Shown here: in pieces, positions 11,120 to 25,384 of the stretch
How the letters are laid out: each line of letters opens with the position of its first letter
Position numbering within the stretch: the stretch's first letter is position 1
NCBI RefSeq assembly: GCF_051014445.1
Contig: NW_027488366.1
Location: forward strand, 12,790,001 to 12,854,000
DNA: 64,000 bases
Direction of reading: 5' to 3'
Source of the DNA: Colletes latitarsis
Taxonomy: Eukaryota; Arthropoda; Insecta; Hymenoptera; Colletidae
Program-made: the position numbers and the translations under genes
Notes under the pieces: model-generated
What the model was told of the DNA's origin: nothing
Seen by the model: the letters and a program-made list of their open reading frames with translations, nothing else
The model's database searches: none

Positions 11120-12660
11120 TGTGATCCAAACCAGAAAATAACCCAGGATCTGTTCAAGGAGTATGTGAAGTGTGCGAAAGTATGAGTCTGATGTGGTCAA
11201 ATCCCAGACCTATCCCAGACCTAACTTGCGTTATCCTCTAAAATATTGATCGAAACCAGGTTTAATCGACTATTTCAGTGCGGTACCACATTACTACGTG
11301 ATCCAAACCAGAAAAAACCCAGTATCTGTTCAACGAGTATGTGAAGGGTGCGAAAGTATGAGTCTGACGAGGTCAAATCCCAGGCCTCTCCCAGACCTAC
11401 CTTGCGTTATCCTCTAAAATATTGTTGGAAACCAGGTTTAATTGACTGTTTCAGTGTTGTACTTCATTACTACGTTATACAATCCGGATAAAGCCCCGGA
11501 TCTAGCCATCAAGTATGAGAAATATGCGAAAGAATGAGCCTGATAAGAGCAAATCCCAGACCTAACCTAGACCTAACATGAATTATTCTCTAAAATATTG
11601 ATCGAAACCAGGTTTAATTGACTGTTTCAGTATTGTACTTCATTACTACGTGATCCAATCCAGAAATAGCCCAGGGTCTAGCCATGAAGTATGAGAAATA
11701 TGCGAAAGTATGAGCCTGATGAGGGCAAATCCCAGGCCTAACCTAGACCTAACATGCGTTATCCTCCAAAATATTGATCGAAACCAGGTTTAATCGACTG
11801 TTTCAGTGTGGTACCACATTACTATGTGATCCAAACCAGAAAATAACCCAGGATCTGTTTCTACGAGTATGTGAAGTGTGCGAAAGTATGAGTCTGATGA
11901 GGTCAAATCCCAGACCTATCCCAGACCTAACTTGCGTTATCCTCTAAAATATTGATCGAAACCAGGTTTAATCGACTGTTTCAGTGTGGTACCACATTAC
12001 TATGTGATCCAAACCAGAAAATAACCCAGGATCCGTGCAAGGAGTATGTGAAGTGTGCGAAAGTATGAGTCTGATGAGGTCAAATCCCAGACCTATCCCA
12101 GACCTAACTTGCGTTATCCTCTAAAATATTGATCGAAACCAGGTTTAATCGACTGTTTCAGTGTGGTACAACATTACTACGTGATCCAAACCAGAAAAAA
12201 CCCAGGATCAGTTCAACAAGTATGTGAAGAATGCGAAAGTATGAGTCTGATGAGTGAAATTCCCAGGGCAAACCTAGACCTAACATGCGTTATCCTCTAA
12301 AATATTGATCGAAACCAGGTTTAATCGACTGTTTCAGTGTGGTACCACATTACTATGTGATCCAAACCAGAAAATAACCCAGGATCTGTTTCTACGAGTA
12401 TGTGAAGTGTGCAAAAGTATGAGTCTGATTAGGTCAAATCCCAGACCTATCCCAGACCTAACTTGCGTTATCCTCTAAAATATTGATCGAAACCAGGTTT
12501 AATTGACCGTCTCAGTGTGGTACCACATTACTACGTGATTCAAACCAGAAAAAACCCAGGATCAGTTCAACAAGTATGTGAAGAGTGCGGATGTATGAGC
12601 CTGATGAGGGCAAATCCCAGACCTATCCCAGACCTGACTTGCGTTATCCTCTAAAATATT
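8455..12660 (+). repeat. 28-mer-scale block, copy 1 (partner 13391-17596, offset 4,936)
   Basis: Shared markers at a constant 4,936 bp are AGATAATTACCC (8491, 13427), GTGGGGAATGCG (8699 and 13635; again 10988 and 15924), TTCAACAAGAATATGTG near 9568/14504 and ATCTGTTTCTACGAG. About 24 monomers are shared with few differences (for example CTTACACTTAACC near 10322 against CTTACACCTAACC). The GTGGGG marker appears twice per copy 2,289 bp apart, pointing to an older internal 13-mer duplication. The copies part at 12660/17596, where GATGGAAACC meets GATCGAAACC. Confidence 0.85.
9515..9530. repeat. Example of the extended 16-bp palindrome
   Basis: AGTGTGGTACCACACT is a perfect self-complementary 16-mer. 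The usual monomer carries the 12-bp core TGTGGTACCACA at positions 22-33. It extends to 16 bp in monomers that have CACACT instead of CACATT. Many A and B monomers break it with GGTCCCAC or GTACTTCA. Confidence 0.9.
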
Positions 12661-13413
12661 GATGGAAACCTGGTTTCATTGACTGTTTCAGTGTGGTACT
12701 ACATTACTACGTGATGCAATCTAGACAAAGCCCAGGATCTAGCCATCAAGCATGAGAAATATGCGAAACAATGAGCCTGATGACAGCAAATCCCAGACCT
12801 ATCCTAGACCTAACATGCGTTATCCTCTAAAGTATTGATCGAAACCAGGTTTAATTGGCCGTTTCAGCGTGGTACCACATTACTACGTGATACAATCCAG
12901 AAACAGCCCAGGATCTAGCCATGAAGTATGAGAAATATGCGAAAGTATGAGCCTCATGAGGGCAAATCCCAGACCTAACCCAGACCTAACATGCGTTATC
13001 CTCTAAAATATTTATCAAGACCAGGTTTAATTGATTGTTTCAGTGTGGTCCCACATTACTACGTGATCCAAACCAGAAAAAACCCAGGATCCGTTCAACA
13101 AGTATGTGAAGAATGCGAAAGTATGAGTCTGATGAGTGAAAATCCGAGACCTAACCCAGACCTAACATGCGTTATCCTCAAAAATATTGATCGAAACCAG
13201 GTTTAATCGACTGTTTCAATGTGACATCGCACTACTACGTGACCCAAACTAGAAAAAACCAAGGATCTGTTCAACAAGTATGTGAAAAACGCGAAAGTCT
13301 GAGCCTGATGAGGGCAAATCCCGGACCTATCCCAGACCTAACTTGCGTTAACCTCTAAAATATTGATCGAAACCAGGTTTAATTGACTGTCTCAGTGTGG
13401 TACCACATTACTA
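12661..13413 (+). repeat. 4-mer segment, copy 1 (partner 18302-19054, offset 5,641)
   Basis: Markers are AATCTAGACAAAGCCC, CAAGCATGAGAAATATG, GAAACAATGAGCC, GATGACAGCAAATCC, TTAATTGGCCGTTTCAG and CAATGTGACATCGCACTAC. All recur 5,641 bp downstream, and related copies occur near 35.2-35.5, 38.9-39.6 and 48.2-48.9 kb. It forms the junction between the two 28-mer copies. The open frame at 12991-13206 lies here and is a satellite by-product. Confidence 0.82.
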
Positions 13414-16400
13414 TGTGATCCAAACCAGATAATTACCCAGGATCTGTTCAAGGAGTATGTGAAGTGTGAGAAAGTATGAGTCTGATGAGGTCAAATTCCA
13501 GACCTGTCCCAGACCTAACTTGCGTTATCCTCTAAAATATTGATCGAAACTAAGTTTAATCGACTGTTTCAGTGTGGTACCACATTACTACGTGATCCAA
13601 ACCAGAAAAAACCCAGGATCTGTTCAACAAGTATGTGGGGAATGCGAAAGTATGAGTCTGATGAGTGAAAATCCCAGGGCTAACCTAGACCTAACATGCG
13701 TTATCCTCTAAAATATTGATCGAAACCAGGTTTAATCGACTGTTTCAGTGTGGTACCACATTACTACGTGATCCAAACCAGAAAAAACCCGGGATCAGTT
13801 CAACAAGTATGTGAAGAATGCGAAAGTATGAGTCTGAAGAGTGAAAATCCCAGGGCTAACCTAGACCTAACATGCGTTATCCTCTGAAATATTGATCGAA
13901 ACCAGGTTTAATCGACTGTTTCAGTGTGGTATCACACTACTACGTGACCCAAACCAGAAAAAACCCATGATCTGTTCAACAAGTATGTGAAAAACGCGAA
14001 AGTATGAGCCTGATGAGGACAAATCCCAGACCTATCCCAGACATAACTTGCGTTATCCTCTAAAATATTGATCGAAACTAGGTTTAATTGACCGTTTCAG
14101 TGTGGTACCTCATTACTACGTGATCCAAACCAGAAAAAACCCAGGATCCGTTCAACAAGTATGTGAAGAATGCGAAAGTATGAGTCTGATCAGTGAAAAT
14201 CTCAGGCCGTACCTAGACCTAACTTGCGTTGTCCTCTAAAATAGTGGTGGAAACCAGGTTTCATTGACTGTTTCAGTGTGGTACTACATTACTACGTGAT
14301 GCCATCCAGAAAAAGCCCAGGATCTAGCCATCAAGTATGAGAAATATGCGAAAGAATGAGCCTGATGAGAGCAAATCCCAGACCTAACCTAGACCTAACA
14401 TGCGTTATCCTCTAAAATATTGAGCGAAACCGGGTTTAGTGGACTGTTTCAGTGTGGTACCACACTACTTCGTGATCCAAACCAGACAAAACCCAGGATC
14501 TGTTCAACAAGAATATGTGAAAACGCGAAACTGTGAGCCTGATGAGGGCAAATCCCAGACCTAACCTAGACCTAACATGAATTATTCTCTGAAATATTGA
14601 TCGAAACCAGGTTTAATAGACTGTTTCAGTGTGGTCCCACATTACTACGTGATCCAAACCAGAAAAAACCCATGATCCGTTCAACAAGTATGTGAAGAAT
14701 GCGAAAGTATGAGTCTGATGAGAGAAAATCCCAGACCTAACCTAGACCTAACATGCGTTATCCCCTAAAATATTGATCCAAACGAGGTTTAATGGACTGT
14801 TTCAGTGTGGTACCACACTACTACGTGATCCAAACCAGAAAAAACCCAGGATCTGTTCAACAATTATGTGAAAAACGCGAAAGTATGAGCCTGATGAGGG
14901 CAAATCCCAGACATATCCCAGACCTAACTTGCGTTGTCCTCTAAAATAGTGATGGAAACCAGGTTTCATTGACTGTTTCAGTGTGGTACTACATTACTAC
15001 GTGATGCAATCCAGAAAAAGCCCAGGATCTAGCCATCAAGTATGAGAAATATGCGAAAGAATGAGCCTGATGAGAGCAAATCCCAGACCTAACCTAGACC
15101 TAACATGCGTTATCCTCTAAAATATTGAGCGAAACCAGGTTTAATGGACTCTTTCAGTGTGGTACCACACTACTTCGTGATCCAAACCAGACAAAACCCA
15201 GGATCTGTTCATCGAGAATGTGAAAAACGCGAAACTGTGAGCCTGATGAGGGCAAATCTTACACCTAACCCAGACCTAAGATGCGTTATCCTCTAAAATA
15301 TTTATCCAGACCAGGTTTCATTGAATGTTTCAGTGTGGTACCACTTTAGTACGTGATCTAGTCCAGAAATAGCCCAGGATCTAGCCATGAAGTATAAGAA
15401 ATATGCGACAGTAAGAGCCTGATCAGGGCAAATCCTAGACCTATCCCAGACCTAACTTGCGTTATCCTCTAAAATATTGATCGAAACCAGGTTTAATTGA
15501 CTGTTTCAGCGTGGTACCACATTACTACGTGATACAATCCAGAAACAGCCCAGGATCCGTTCAACAAGTATGTGAAGAATGCGAAAGTATGAGTCTGATG
15601 AGTGAAAATCCCAGGCCTAACCTAGACCTAACATGCGTTATCCTCTAAAATATTGATCGAAACCTGGTTTAATCGACTGTTTCAGTGTGGTACCACATTA
15701 CTACGTGATCCAAACCAGAAAAAACCCAGGATCTGTTCAAGGAGTATGTGAAGTGTGCGAAAGTATGAGTCTGATGAGGTCAAATTCCAGACCTGTCCCA
15801 GACCTAACTTGCGTTATCCTCTAAAATATTGATCGAAACTAGGTTTAATCGACTGTTTCAGTGTGGTACCACATTACTACGTGATCCAAACCAGAAAAAA
15901 CCCAGGATCTGTTCAACAAGTATGTGGGGAATGCGAAAGTATGAGTCTGATGAGTGAAAATCCCAGGGCTAACCTAGACCTAACATGCGTTATCCTCTAA
16001 AATATTGATCGAAACCAGGTTTAATCGACTGTTTCAGTGTGGTACCACATTACTATGTGATCCAAACCAGAAAATAACCCAGGATCTGTTCAAGGAGTAT
16101 GTGAAGTGTGCGAAAGTATGAGTCTGATGTGGTCAAATCCCAGACCTATCCCAGACCTAACTTGCGTTATCCTCTAAAATATTGATCGAAACCAGGTTTA
16201 ATCGACTATTTCAGTGCGGTACCACATTACTACGTGATCCAAACCAGAAAAAACCCAGTATCTGTTCAACGAGTATGTGAAGGGTGCGAAAGTATGAGTC
16301 TGACGAGGTCAAATCCCAGGCCTCTCCCAGACCTACCTTGCGTTATCCTCTAAAATATTGTTGGAAACCAGGTTTAATTGACTGTTTCAGTGTTGTACTT

Positions 16401-17596
16401 CATTACTACGTTATACAATCCGGATAAAGCCCCGGATCTAGCCATCAAGTATGAGAAATATGCGAAAGAATGAGCCTGATAAGAGCAAATCCCAGACCTA
16501 ACCTAGACCTAACATGAATTATTCTCTAAAATATTGATCGAAACCAGGTTTAATTGACTGTTTCAGTATTGTACTTCATTACTACGTGATCCAATCCAGA
16601 AATAGCCCAGGGTCTAGCCATGAAGTATGAGAAATATGCGAAAGTATGAGCCTGATGAGGGCAAATCCCAGGCCTAACCTAGACCTAACATGCGTTATCC
16701 TCCAAAATATTGATCGAAACCAGGTTTAATCGACTGTTTCAGTGTGGTACCACATTACTATGTGATCCAAACCAGAAAATAACCCAGGATCTGTTTCTAC
16801 GAGTATGTGAAGTGTGCGAAAGTATGAGTCTGATGAGGTCAAATCCCAGACCTATCCCAGACCTAACTTGCGTTATCCTCTAAAATATTGATCGAAACCA
16901 GGTTTAATCGACTGTTTCAGTGTGGTACCACATTACTATGTGATCCAAACCAGAAAATAACCCAGGATCCGTGCAAGGAGTATGTGAAGTGTGCGAAAGT
17001 ATGAGTCTGATGAGGTCAAATCCCAGACCTATCCCAGACCTAACTTGCGTTATCCTCTAAAATATTGATCGAAACCAGGTTTAATCGACTGTTTCAGTGT
17101 GGTACAACATTACTACGTGATCCAAACCAGAAAAAACCCAGGATCAGTTCAACAAGTATGTGAAGAATGCGAAAGTATGAGTCTGATGAGTGAAATTCCC
17201 AGGGCAAACCTAGACCTAACATGCGTTATCCTCTAAAATATTGATCGAAACCAGGTTTAATCGACTGTTTCAGTGTGGTACCACATTACTATGTGATCCA
17301 AACCAGAAAATAACCCAGGATCTGTTTCTACGAGTATGTGAAGTGTGCAAAAGTATGAGTCTGATTAGGTCAAATCCCAGACCTATCCCAGACCTAACTT
17401 GCGTTATCCTCTAAAATATTGATCGAAACCAGGTTTAATTGACCGTCTCAGTGTGGTACCACATTACTACGTGATTCAAACCAGAAAAAACCCAGGATCA
17501 GTTCAACAAGTATGTGAAGAGTGCGGATGTATGAGCCTGATGAGGGCAAATCCCAGACCTATCCCAGACCTGACTTGCGTTATCCTCTAAAATATT
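13391..17596 (+). repeat. 28-mer-scale block, copy 2
   Basis: Near-identical partner of 8455-12660 at offset 4,936. It begins where GTCTCAGTGTGG (upstream block) joins CTATGTGATCC with CCAGATAATTACCC. One visible change is CTAAGTTTAATCG near 13552 against CTAGGTTTAATCG. After 17596 the order of monomers differs from copy 1: about 700 bp of other monomers intervene before the 12661-type segment returns at 18302. Confidence 0.85.
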
Positions 17597-18301
17597 GATC
17601 GAAACCTGGTTTAATCGACTGTTTCAGTGTGGTACCACATTACTATGTGATACAATCCAGAAACAGCCCAGGATCTAGCCTTGAAGTATGAGAAATATGC
17701 GAAAGTATGAGCCTGACGAGGGCAAATCCTATACCTAACCCAGACCTAACATGCGTTATCCTCTAAAATATTTATCAAGACCAGGTTTAATTGATTGTTT
17801 CAGTGTGGTCCCACATTACTACGTGATCCAATCCAGAAAAAGCCCAGGATCTAGCCATCAAGTATGAGTAATATGCGAAAGAATGAGCCTGATGAGAGTA
17901 AATCCCAGACCTAACCTAGACCTAACATGAATTATTCTCTAAAATATTGATCGAAACCTGGTTTAATCGACAGTTTCAGTGTGGTACCACATTACTATGT
18001 GATCCAAACAAGAAAATAACCCAGTATCTGTTCAACGAGTATGTGAAGGGTGCGAAAGTATGAGTCTGACGAGGTCAAATCCCTGGCCTCTCCCAGACCT
18101 AGCTTGCGTTATCCTCTAAAATATTGTTGGAAACCAGGTTTAATTGACTGTTTCTGCGTGGTACCACATTACTACGTGATCCAAACCAGAAAAAACCCAG
18201 GATCCGTTCAACAAGTATGTGAAGAATGCGAAAGTATGAGTCTGATCAGTGAAAATCTCAGGCCTTACCTAGACCTAACTTGCGTTGTCCTCTAAAATAT
18301 T
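17597..18301 (+). repeat. Linker of four mixed monomers
   Basis: Types B, B-like and C/A mixed. The first monomer (ACTATGTGATACAATCC, CTAGCCTTGAAG, CCTGACGAGGG) recurs near 19550-19650 and 25540-25640. The monomer at about 18000-18130 carries CCAGTATCTGTTCAACGAG and GAAGGGTGCG, also seen near 11320 and 16255. Satellite only. Confidence 0.75.
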
Positions 18302-19054
18302 GATGGAAACCTGGTTTCATTGACTGTTTCAGTGTGGTACTACATTACTACGTGATGCAATCTAGACAAAGCCCAGGATCTAGCCATCAAGCATGAGAAA
18401 TATGCGAAACAATGAGCCTGATGACAGCAAATCCCAGACCTATCCTAGACCTAACAAGCGTTATCCTCTAAAGTATTGATCGAAACCAGGTTTAATTGGC
18501 CGTTTCAGCGTGGTACCACATTACTACGTGATACAATCCAGAAACAGCCCAGGATCTAGCCATGAAGTATGAGAAATATGCGAAAGTATGAGCCTCATGA
18601 GGGCAAATCCCAGACCTAACCCAGACCTAACATGCGTTATCCTCTAAAATATTTATCAAGACCAGGTTTAATTGATTGTTTCAGTGTGGTCCCACATTAC
18701 TACGTGATCCAAACCAGAAAAAACCCAGGATCCGTTCAACAAGTATGTGAAGAATGCGAAAGTATGAGTCTGATGAGTGAAAATCCGAGACCTAACCCAG
18801 ACCTAACATGCGTTATCCTCAAAAATATTGATCGAAACCAGGTTTAATCGACTGTTTCAATGTGACATCGCACTACTACGTGACCCAAACTAGAAAAAAC
18901 CAAGGATCTGTTCAACAAGTATGTGAAAAACGCGAAAGTCTGAGCCTGATGAGGGCAAATCCCGGACCTATCCCAGACCTAACTTGCGTTAACCTCTAAA
19001 ATATTGATCGAAACCAGGTTTAATTGACTGTCTCAGTGTGGTACCACATTACTA
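18302..19054 (+). repeat. 4-mer segment, copy 2
   Basis: Matches 12661-13413 at offset 5,641, including the GGCCGTTTCAG, GTGACATCGCAC and CGTTAACCTC markers. One visible change is CTAACAAGCG near 18453 against CTAACATGCG. It is followed at 19055-19396 by two further B-like monomers, one with an extra base (GATATGGGGCAAATCC near 19135). Confidence 0.82.
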
Positions 19055-19396
19055 CGTGATCCAGTCCAGAAATAGCCCAGGATCTAGCCATGAAGTATGA
19101 GAAATATGCGAAAGTATGAGCCTGATATGGGGCAAATCCTAGACCTAACCCAAACCTAACATGCGTTATCCTCTAAAATATTTATCAAGACCAGGTTTAA
19201 TTGATTGTTTCAGTGTGGTACCACATTACTACGTGACACTATCCAGAAAAAGCCCAGGATCTAGCCATCAAGTTTGAGAAATATGCGAAAGAATGAGCCT
19301 GATGAGGGCAAATCCTAGACCTAATCCAGACCTAGCATGTGTTATCCTCTAAGATATTGATAGCAACCAGATTTAATGGACTGTTTCAGTGTGGTA

Positions 19397-22300
19397 CCCC
19401 ACTACTACGTGATCCAAACCAGAAAAAACCCAGGATCTGTTCAACAAGTATGTGAAAAACGCGAAAGTCTGAGCCTGATGAGGGCAAATCCCAGACCTAT
19501 CCCAGACCTGACTAGCGTTATCCTCTAAAATATTGATCGAAACCTGGTTTAATCGACTGTTTCAGTGTGGTACCACATTACTATGTGATACAATCCAGAA
19601 ACAGCCCAGGATCTAGCCTTGAAGTATGAGAAATATGCGAAAGTATGAGCCTGACGAGGGCAAATCCTATACCTAACCCAGACCTAACATGCGTTATCCT
19701 CTAAAATATTTATCAAGACCAGGTTTAATTGATTGTTTCAGTGTGGTACCACATTACTACGTGACACTATCCAGAAAAAGCCCAGGATCTAGCCATCAAG
19801 TTTGAGAAATATGCGAAAGAATGAGCCTGATGAGGGCAAATCCTAGACCTAATCCAGACCTAGCATGTGTTATCCTCTAAGATATTGATAGCAACCAGAT
19901 TTAATGGACTGTTTCAGTGTGTTACCCCACTACTACGTGATCCAAACCAGAAAAAACCCAGGATCTGTTCAACAAGTATGTGAAAAACGCGAAAGTAAGA
20001 GTCTGATGAGGTCAAATCCCAGACCTATCCCAGACTTAACTTGCGTTATCCTCTAAAATATTGATCGAAACCAGGTTTAATCGACTGTTTCAGCGTGGTA
20101 CGACATTACTACGTGATACAATCCAGAAACAGTCCAGGATCTAGCCATGAAGTATGAGAAATCTGCGAAAGAATGAGCCTGATGAGAGCAAATCATAGAC
20201 CTAACCCTAACATAACATGCGTTATCCTCTAAAATATTTATCAAGACTAGGTTTAATTGAATGTTTCAGTGTGGTACCACATTACTACGTGATACAATCC
20301 AGAAAAAGCACAGGATCTAGCCTTGAAGTATGAGAAATATGCGAAAGAATGAGCCTGATGAGAGCAAATCCCAGATCTAACCTAGACCTGACATGAATTA
20401 TTCTCTAAAATATTGATCGAAACCAGGTTTAATTGACTGTTTCAGTGTGGTCCCACATTACTTCGTGATCCAAACCAGAAAAAACCCAGGATCCGTTCAA
20501 CAAGTATGTGAAGAATGCGAAAGTATGAGCCTGATGAGTGAAAATCCCAGGCCTAACCTAGACCTAACATGCGTTATCCTCTAAGATATTGATCGAAACC
20601 TGGTTTAATCGACAGTTTCAGTGTGGTACCACATTACTGTGTGATCCAAACCAGAAAATAACCCAGGATCTGTTCAAGGAGTATGTGAAGTGTGCGAAAG
20701 TATGAGTCTGATGAGGTCAAATCCCAGACCTATCCCAGACCTAACTTGCGTTATCCCCTAAAATATTCATCGAAACCAGGTTTAATCGACCGTTTCAGTG
20801 TGGTACCACATTACTACGTGATCCAAACCAGAAAAAACCCAGGATCCGTTCAACAAGTATGTGAAGAATGCGAAAGTATGAGTCTGATGAGTGAAAATCC
20901 CAGACCTAACCTAGACCTAACATGCGTTACCCTCTAAAATATTGATCCAAACCAGGTTTAATGGACTGCTTCAGTGTGGTACCACACTACTACGTGATCC
21001 AAACCAGAAAAAACCCAGGATCTGTTCAACAAGTATGTGAAAAACGCGAAAGTATGAGCCTGATGAGGGCAAATCCCAGACATATCCCAGACCTAACTTG
21101 CGTTGTCCTCTAAGATATTCATGGAAACCAGGTTTAATTGACTGTTTCAGTGCTGTACTTCATTACTACGTGATGCAATCCAGAAAAAGCACAGGATCTA
21201 GCCTTGAAGTATGAGAAATATGCGAAAGAATGTGCCTGATGAGAGCAAATCCCAGACCTAACCTAGACCTAACATGAATTATTCTCTAAAATATTGATCG
21301 AAACCAGGTTTAATTGACTGTTTCAGTGTGGTCCCACATTACTTCGTGATCCAAACCAGAAAAAACCCAGGATCCGTTCAACAAGTATGTGAAGAATGCG
21401 AAAGTATGACTCTGATGAGTGAAAATCCCAGGCCTAACCTAGACCTAACATGCGTTATCCTCAAAAATATTCATCGAATTCTGGTTTAATCGACTGTTTC
21501 AGTGTGGTACCACATTACTATGTGATCCAAACCAGAAAATTACCCAGGATCTGTTCAAGGAGTACGTGAAGTGTGCGAAAGTATGAGTCTGATGAGGTCA
21601 AATTCCAGACCTGTCCCAGACCTAACTTGCGTTATCCTCTAAAATATTGATCGAAACTAGGTTTAATCGACTGTTTCAGTGTGGTACCACATTACTTCGT
21701 GATCCAAACCAGAAAAAACCCAGGATCCGTTCAACAAGTATGTGAAGAATGCGAAAGTATGAGTCTGATGAGTGAAAATCCCAGGCCTAACCTAGACCTA
21801 ACATGCGTTATCCTCAAAAATATTGATCGAAACCTGGTTTAATCGACTGTTTCAGTGTGGTACCACATTACTATGTGATCCAAACCAGATAATTACCCAG
21901 GATCTGTTCAAGGAGTATGTGAAGTGTGAGAAAGTATGAGTCTGATGAGGTCAAATTCCAGACCTGTCCCAGACCTAACTTGCGTTATCCTCTAAAATAT
22001 TGATCGAAACTAGGTTTAATCGATTGTTTCAGTGTGGTACCACATTACTACGTGATCCAAACCAGAAAAAACCCAGGATCTGTTCAACAAGTATGTGGGG
22101 AATGCGAAAGTATGAGTCTGATGAGTGAAAATCCCAGGGCTAACCTAGACCTAACATGCGTTATCCTCTAAAATATTGATCGAAACCAGGTTTAATCGAC
22201 TGTTTCAGTGTGGTACCACATTACTACGTGATCCAAACCAGAAAAAACCCGGGATCAGTTCAACAAGTATGTGAAGAATGCGAAAGTATGAGTCTGAAGA

Positions 22301-25231
22301 GTGAAAATCCCAGGGCTAACCTAGACCTAACATGCGTTATCCTCTGAAATATTGATCGAAACCAGGTTTAATCGACTGTTTCAGTGTGGTATCACACTAC
22401 TACGTGACCCAAACCAGAAAAAACCCATGATCTGTTCAACAAGTATGTGAAAAACGCGAAAGTATGAGCCTGATGAGGACAAATCCCAGACCTATCCCAG
22501 ACATAACTTGCGTTATCCTCTAAAATATTGATCGAAACTAGGTTTAATTGACCGTTTCAGTGTGGTACCTCATTACTACGTGATCCAAACCAGAAAAAAC
22601 CCAGGATCCGTTCAACAAGTATGTGAAGAATGCGAAAGTATGAGTCTGATCAGTGAAAATCTCAGGCCGTACCTAGACCTAACTTGCGTTGTCCTCTAAA
22701 ATAGTGGTGGAAACCAGGTTTCATTGACTGTTTCAGTGTGGTACTACATTACTACGTGATGCCATCCAGAAAAAGCCCAGGATCTAGCCATCAAGTATGA
22801 GAAATATGCGAAAGAATGAGCCTGATGAGAGCAAATCCCAGACCTAACCTAGACCTAACATGCGTTATCCTCTAAAATATTGAGCGAAACCGGGTTTAAT
22901 GGACTGTTTCAGTGTGGTACCACACTACTTCGTGATCCAAACCAGACAAAACCCAGGATCTGTTCAACAAGAATATGTGAAAACGCGAAACTGTGAGCCT
23001 GATGAGGGCAAATCCCAGACCTAACCTAGACCTAACATGAATTATTCTCTGAAATATTGATCGAAACCAGGTTTAATAGACTGTTTCAGTGTGGTCCCAC
23101 ATTACTACGTGATCCAAACCAGAAAAAACCCATGATCCGTTCAACAAGTATGTGAAGAATGCGAAAGTATGAGTCTGATGAGAGAAAATCCCAGACCTAA
23201 CCTAGACCTAACATGCGTTATCCCCTAAAATATTGATCCAAACGAGGTTTAATGGACTGTTTCAGTGTGGTACCACACTACTACGTGATCCAAACCAGAA
23301 AAAACCCAGGATCTGTTCAACAATTATGTGAAAAACGCGAAAGTATGAGCCTGATGAGGGCAAATCCCAGACATATCCCAGACCTAACTTGCGTTGTCCT
23401 CTAAAATAGTGATGGAAACCAGGTTTCATTGACTGTTTCAGTGTGGTACTACATTACTACGTGATGCAATCCAGAAAAAGCCCAGGATCTAGCCATCAAG
23501 TATGAGAAATATGCGAAAGAATGAGCCTGATGAGAGCAAATCCCAGACCTAACCTAGACCTAACATGCGTTATCCTCTAAAATATTGAGCGAAACCAGGT
23601 TTAATGGACTCTTTCAGTGTGGTACCACACTACTTCGTGATCCAAACCAGACAAAACCCAGGATCTGTTCATCGAGAATGTGAAAAACGCGAAACTGTGA
23701 GCCTGATGAGGGCAAATCTTACACCTAACCCAGACCTAAGATGCGTTATCCTCTAAAATATTTATCCAGACCAGGTTTCATTGAATGTTTCAGTGTGGTA
23801 CCACTTTAGTACGTGATCTAGTCCAGAAATAGCCCAGGATCTAGCGATGAAGTATAAGAAATATGCGACAGTAAGAGCCTGATCAGGGCAAATCCTAGAC
23901 CTATCCCAGACCTAACTTGCGTTATCCTCTAAAATATTGATCGAAACCAGGTTTAATTGACTGTTTCAGCGTGGTACCACATTACTACGTGATACAATCC
24001 AGAAACAGCCCAGGATCCGTTCAACAAGTATGTGAAGAATGCGAAAGTATGAGTCTGATGAGTGAAAATCCCAGGCCTAACCTAGACCTAACATGCGTTA
24101 TCCTCTAAAATATTGATCGAAACCTGGTTTAATCGACTGTTTCAGTGTGGTACCACATTACTACGTGATCCAAACCAGAAAAAACCCAGGATCTGTTCAA
24201 GGAGTATGTGAAGTGTGCGAAAGTATGAGTCTGATGAGGTCAAATTCCAGACCTGTCCCAGACCTAACTTGCGTTATCCTCTAAAATATTGATCGAAACT
24301 AGGTTTAATCGACTGTTTCAGTGTGGTACCACATTACTACGTGATCCAAACCAGAAAAAACCCAGGATCTGTTCAACAAGTATGTGGGGAATGCGAAAGT
24401 ATGAGTCTGATGAGTGAAAATCCCAGGGCTAACCTAGACCTAACATGCGTTATCCTCTAAAATATTGATCGAAACCAGGTTTAATCGACTGTTTCAGTGT
24501 GGTACCACATTACTACGTGATCCAAACCAGAAAAAACCCGGGATCAGTTCAACAAGTATGTGAAGAATGCGAAAGTATGAGTCTGAAGAGTGAAAATCCC
24601 AGGGCTAACCTAGACCTAACATGCGTTATCCTCTGAAATATTGATCGAAACCAGGTTTAATCGACTGTTTCAGTGTGGTATCACACTACTACGTGACCCA
24701 AACCAGAAAAAACCCATGATCTGTTCAACAAGTATGTGAAAAACGCGAAAGTATGAGCCTGATGAGGACAAATCCCAGACCTATCCCAGACATAACTTGC
24801 GTTATCCTCTAAAATATTGATCGAAACTAGGTTTAATAGACCGTTTCAGTGTGGTACCTCATTACTACGTGATCCAAACCAGAAAAAACCCAGGATCCGT
24901 TCAACAAGTATGTGAAGAATGCGAAAGTATGAGTCTGATCAGTGAAAATCTCAGGCCGTACCTAGACCTAACTTGCGTTGTCCTCTAAAATAGTGGTGGA
25001 AACCAGGTTTCATTGACTGTTTCAGTGTGGTACTACATTACTACGTGATGCCATCCAGAAAAAGCCCAGGATCTAGCCATCAAGTATGAGAAATATGCGA
25101 AAGAATGAGCCTGATGAGAGCAAATCCCAGACCTAACCTAGACCTAACATGCGTTATCCTCTAAAATATTGAGCGAAACCGGGTTTAATGGACTGTTTCA
25201 GTGTGGTACCACACTACTTCGTGATCCAAAC
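19397..25231 (+). repeat. 34-mer-scale block, copy 1 (next copy 25385-31219, offset 5,988)
   Basis: Rare markers repeat at exactly 5,988 bp: CCTAACCCTAAC at 20200 and 26188, GTGGGGAATGCG at 22095 and 28083 and again at 24384 and 30372. 5,988 is 34 x 176 plus 4. The block spans about 5.8 kb with few visible changes, for example CTAGACCTAACATG against CTAGACCCAACATG near 21270/27258. It begins near the ACCCCACTACTACG variant and ends at 25231, where AGAAAAAACCC replaces AGACAAAACCC. It contains the partner of 7216-11119, so older blocks are nested in younger ones. Confidence 0.88.
20200..20211 (+). repeat. Telomere-like motif CCTAACCCTAAC, copy 1
   Basis: The CCTA-rich segment of this monomer reads CCTAACCCTAAC, two units of the CCCTAA hexamer in register. 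It is one drifted variant of the usual CCTAACCTAGACCTAAC and is repeated at 26188-26199 by the 5,988-bp duplication. Too short to be a telomere array. Confidence 0.8.
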
Positions 25232-25384
25232 CAGAAAAAACCCAGGATCTGTTCAACAAGTATGTGAAAAACGCGAAAGTCTGAGCCTGATGAGGGCAAA
25301 TCCCAGACCTATCCCAGACCTGACTTGCGTTATCCTCTAAAATATTGATCGAAACTAGGTTTAATAGACCGTTTCAGTGTGGTA

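Noticed and set aside
20200..20211. Interstitial telomere array
   Set aside because: Only two CCCTAA-like units are present, in a segment that is normally a degenerate CCTA string. It is drift within the satellite.
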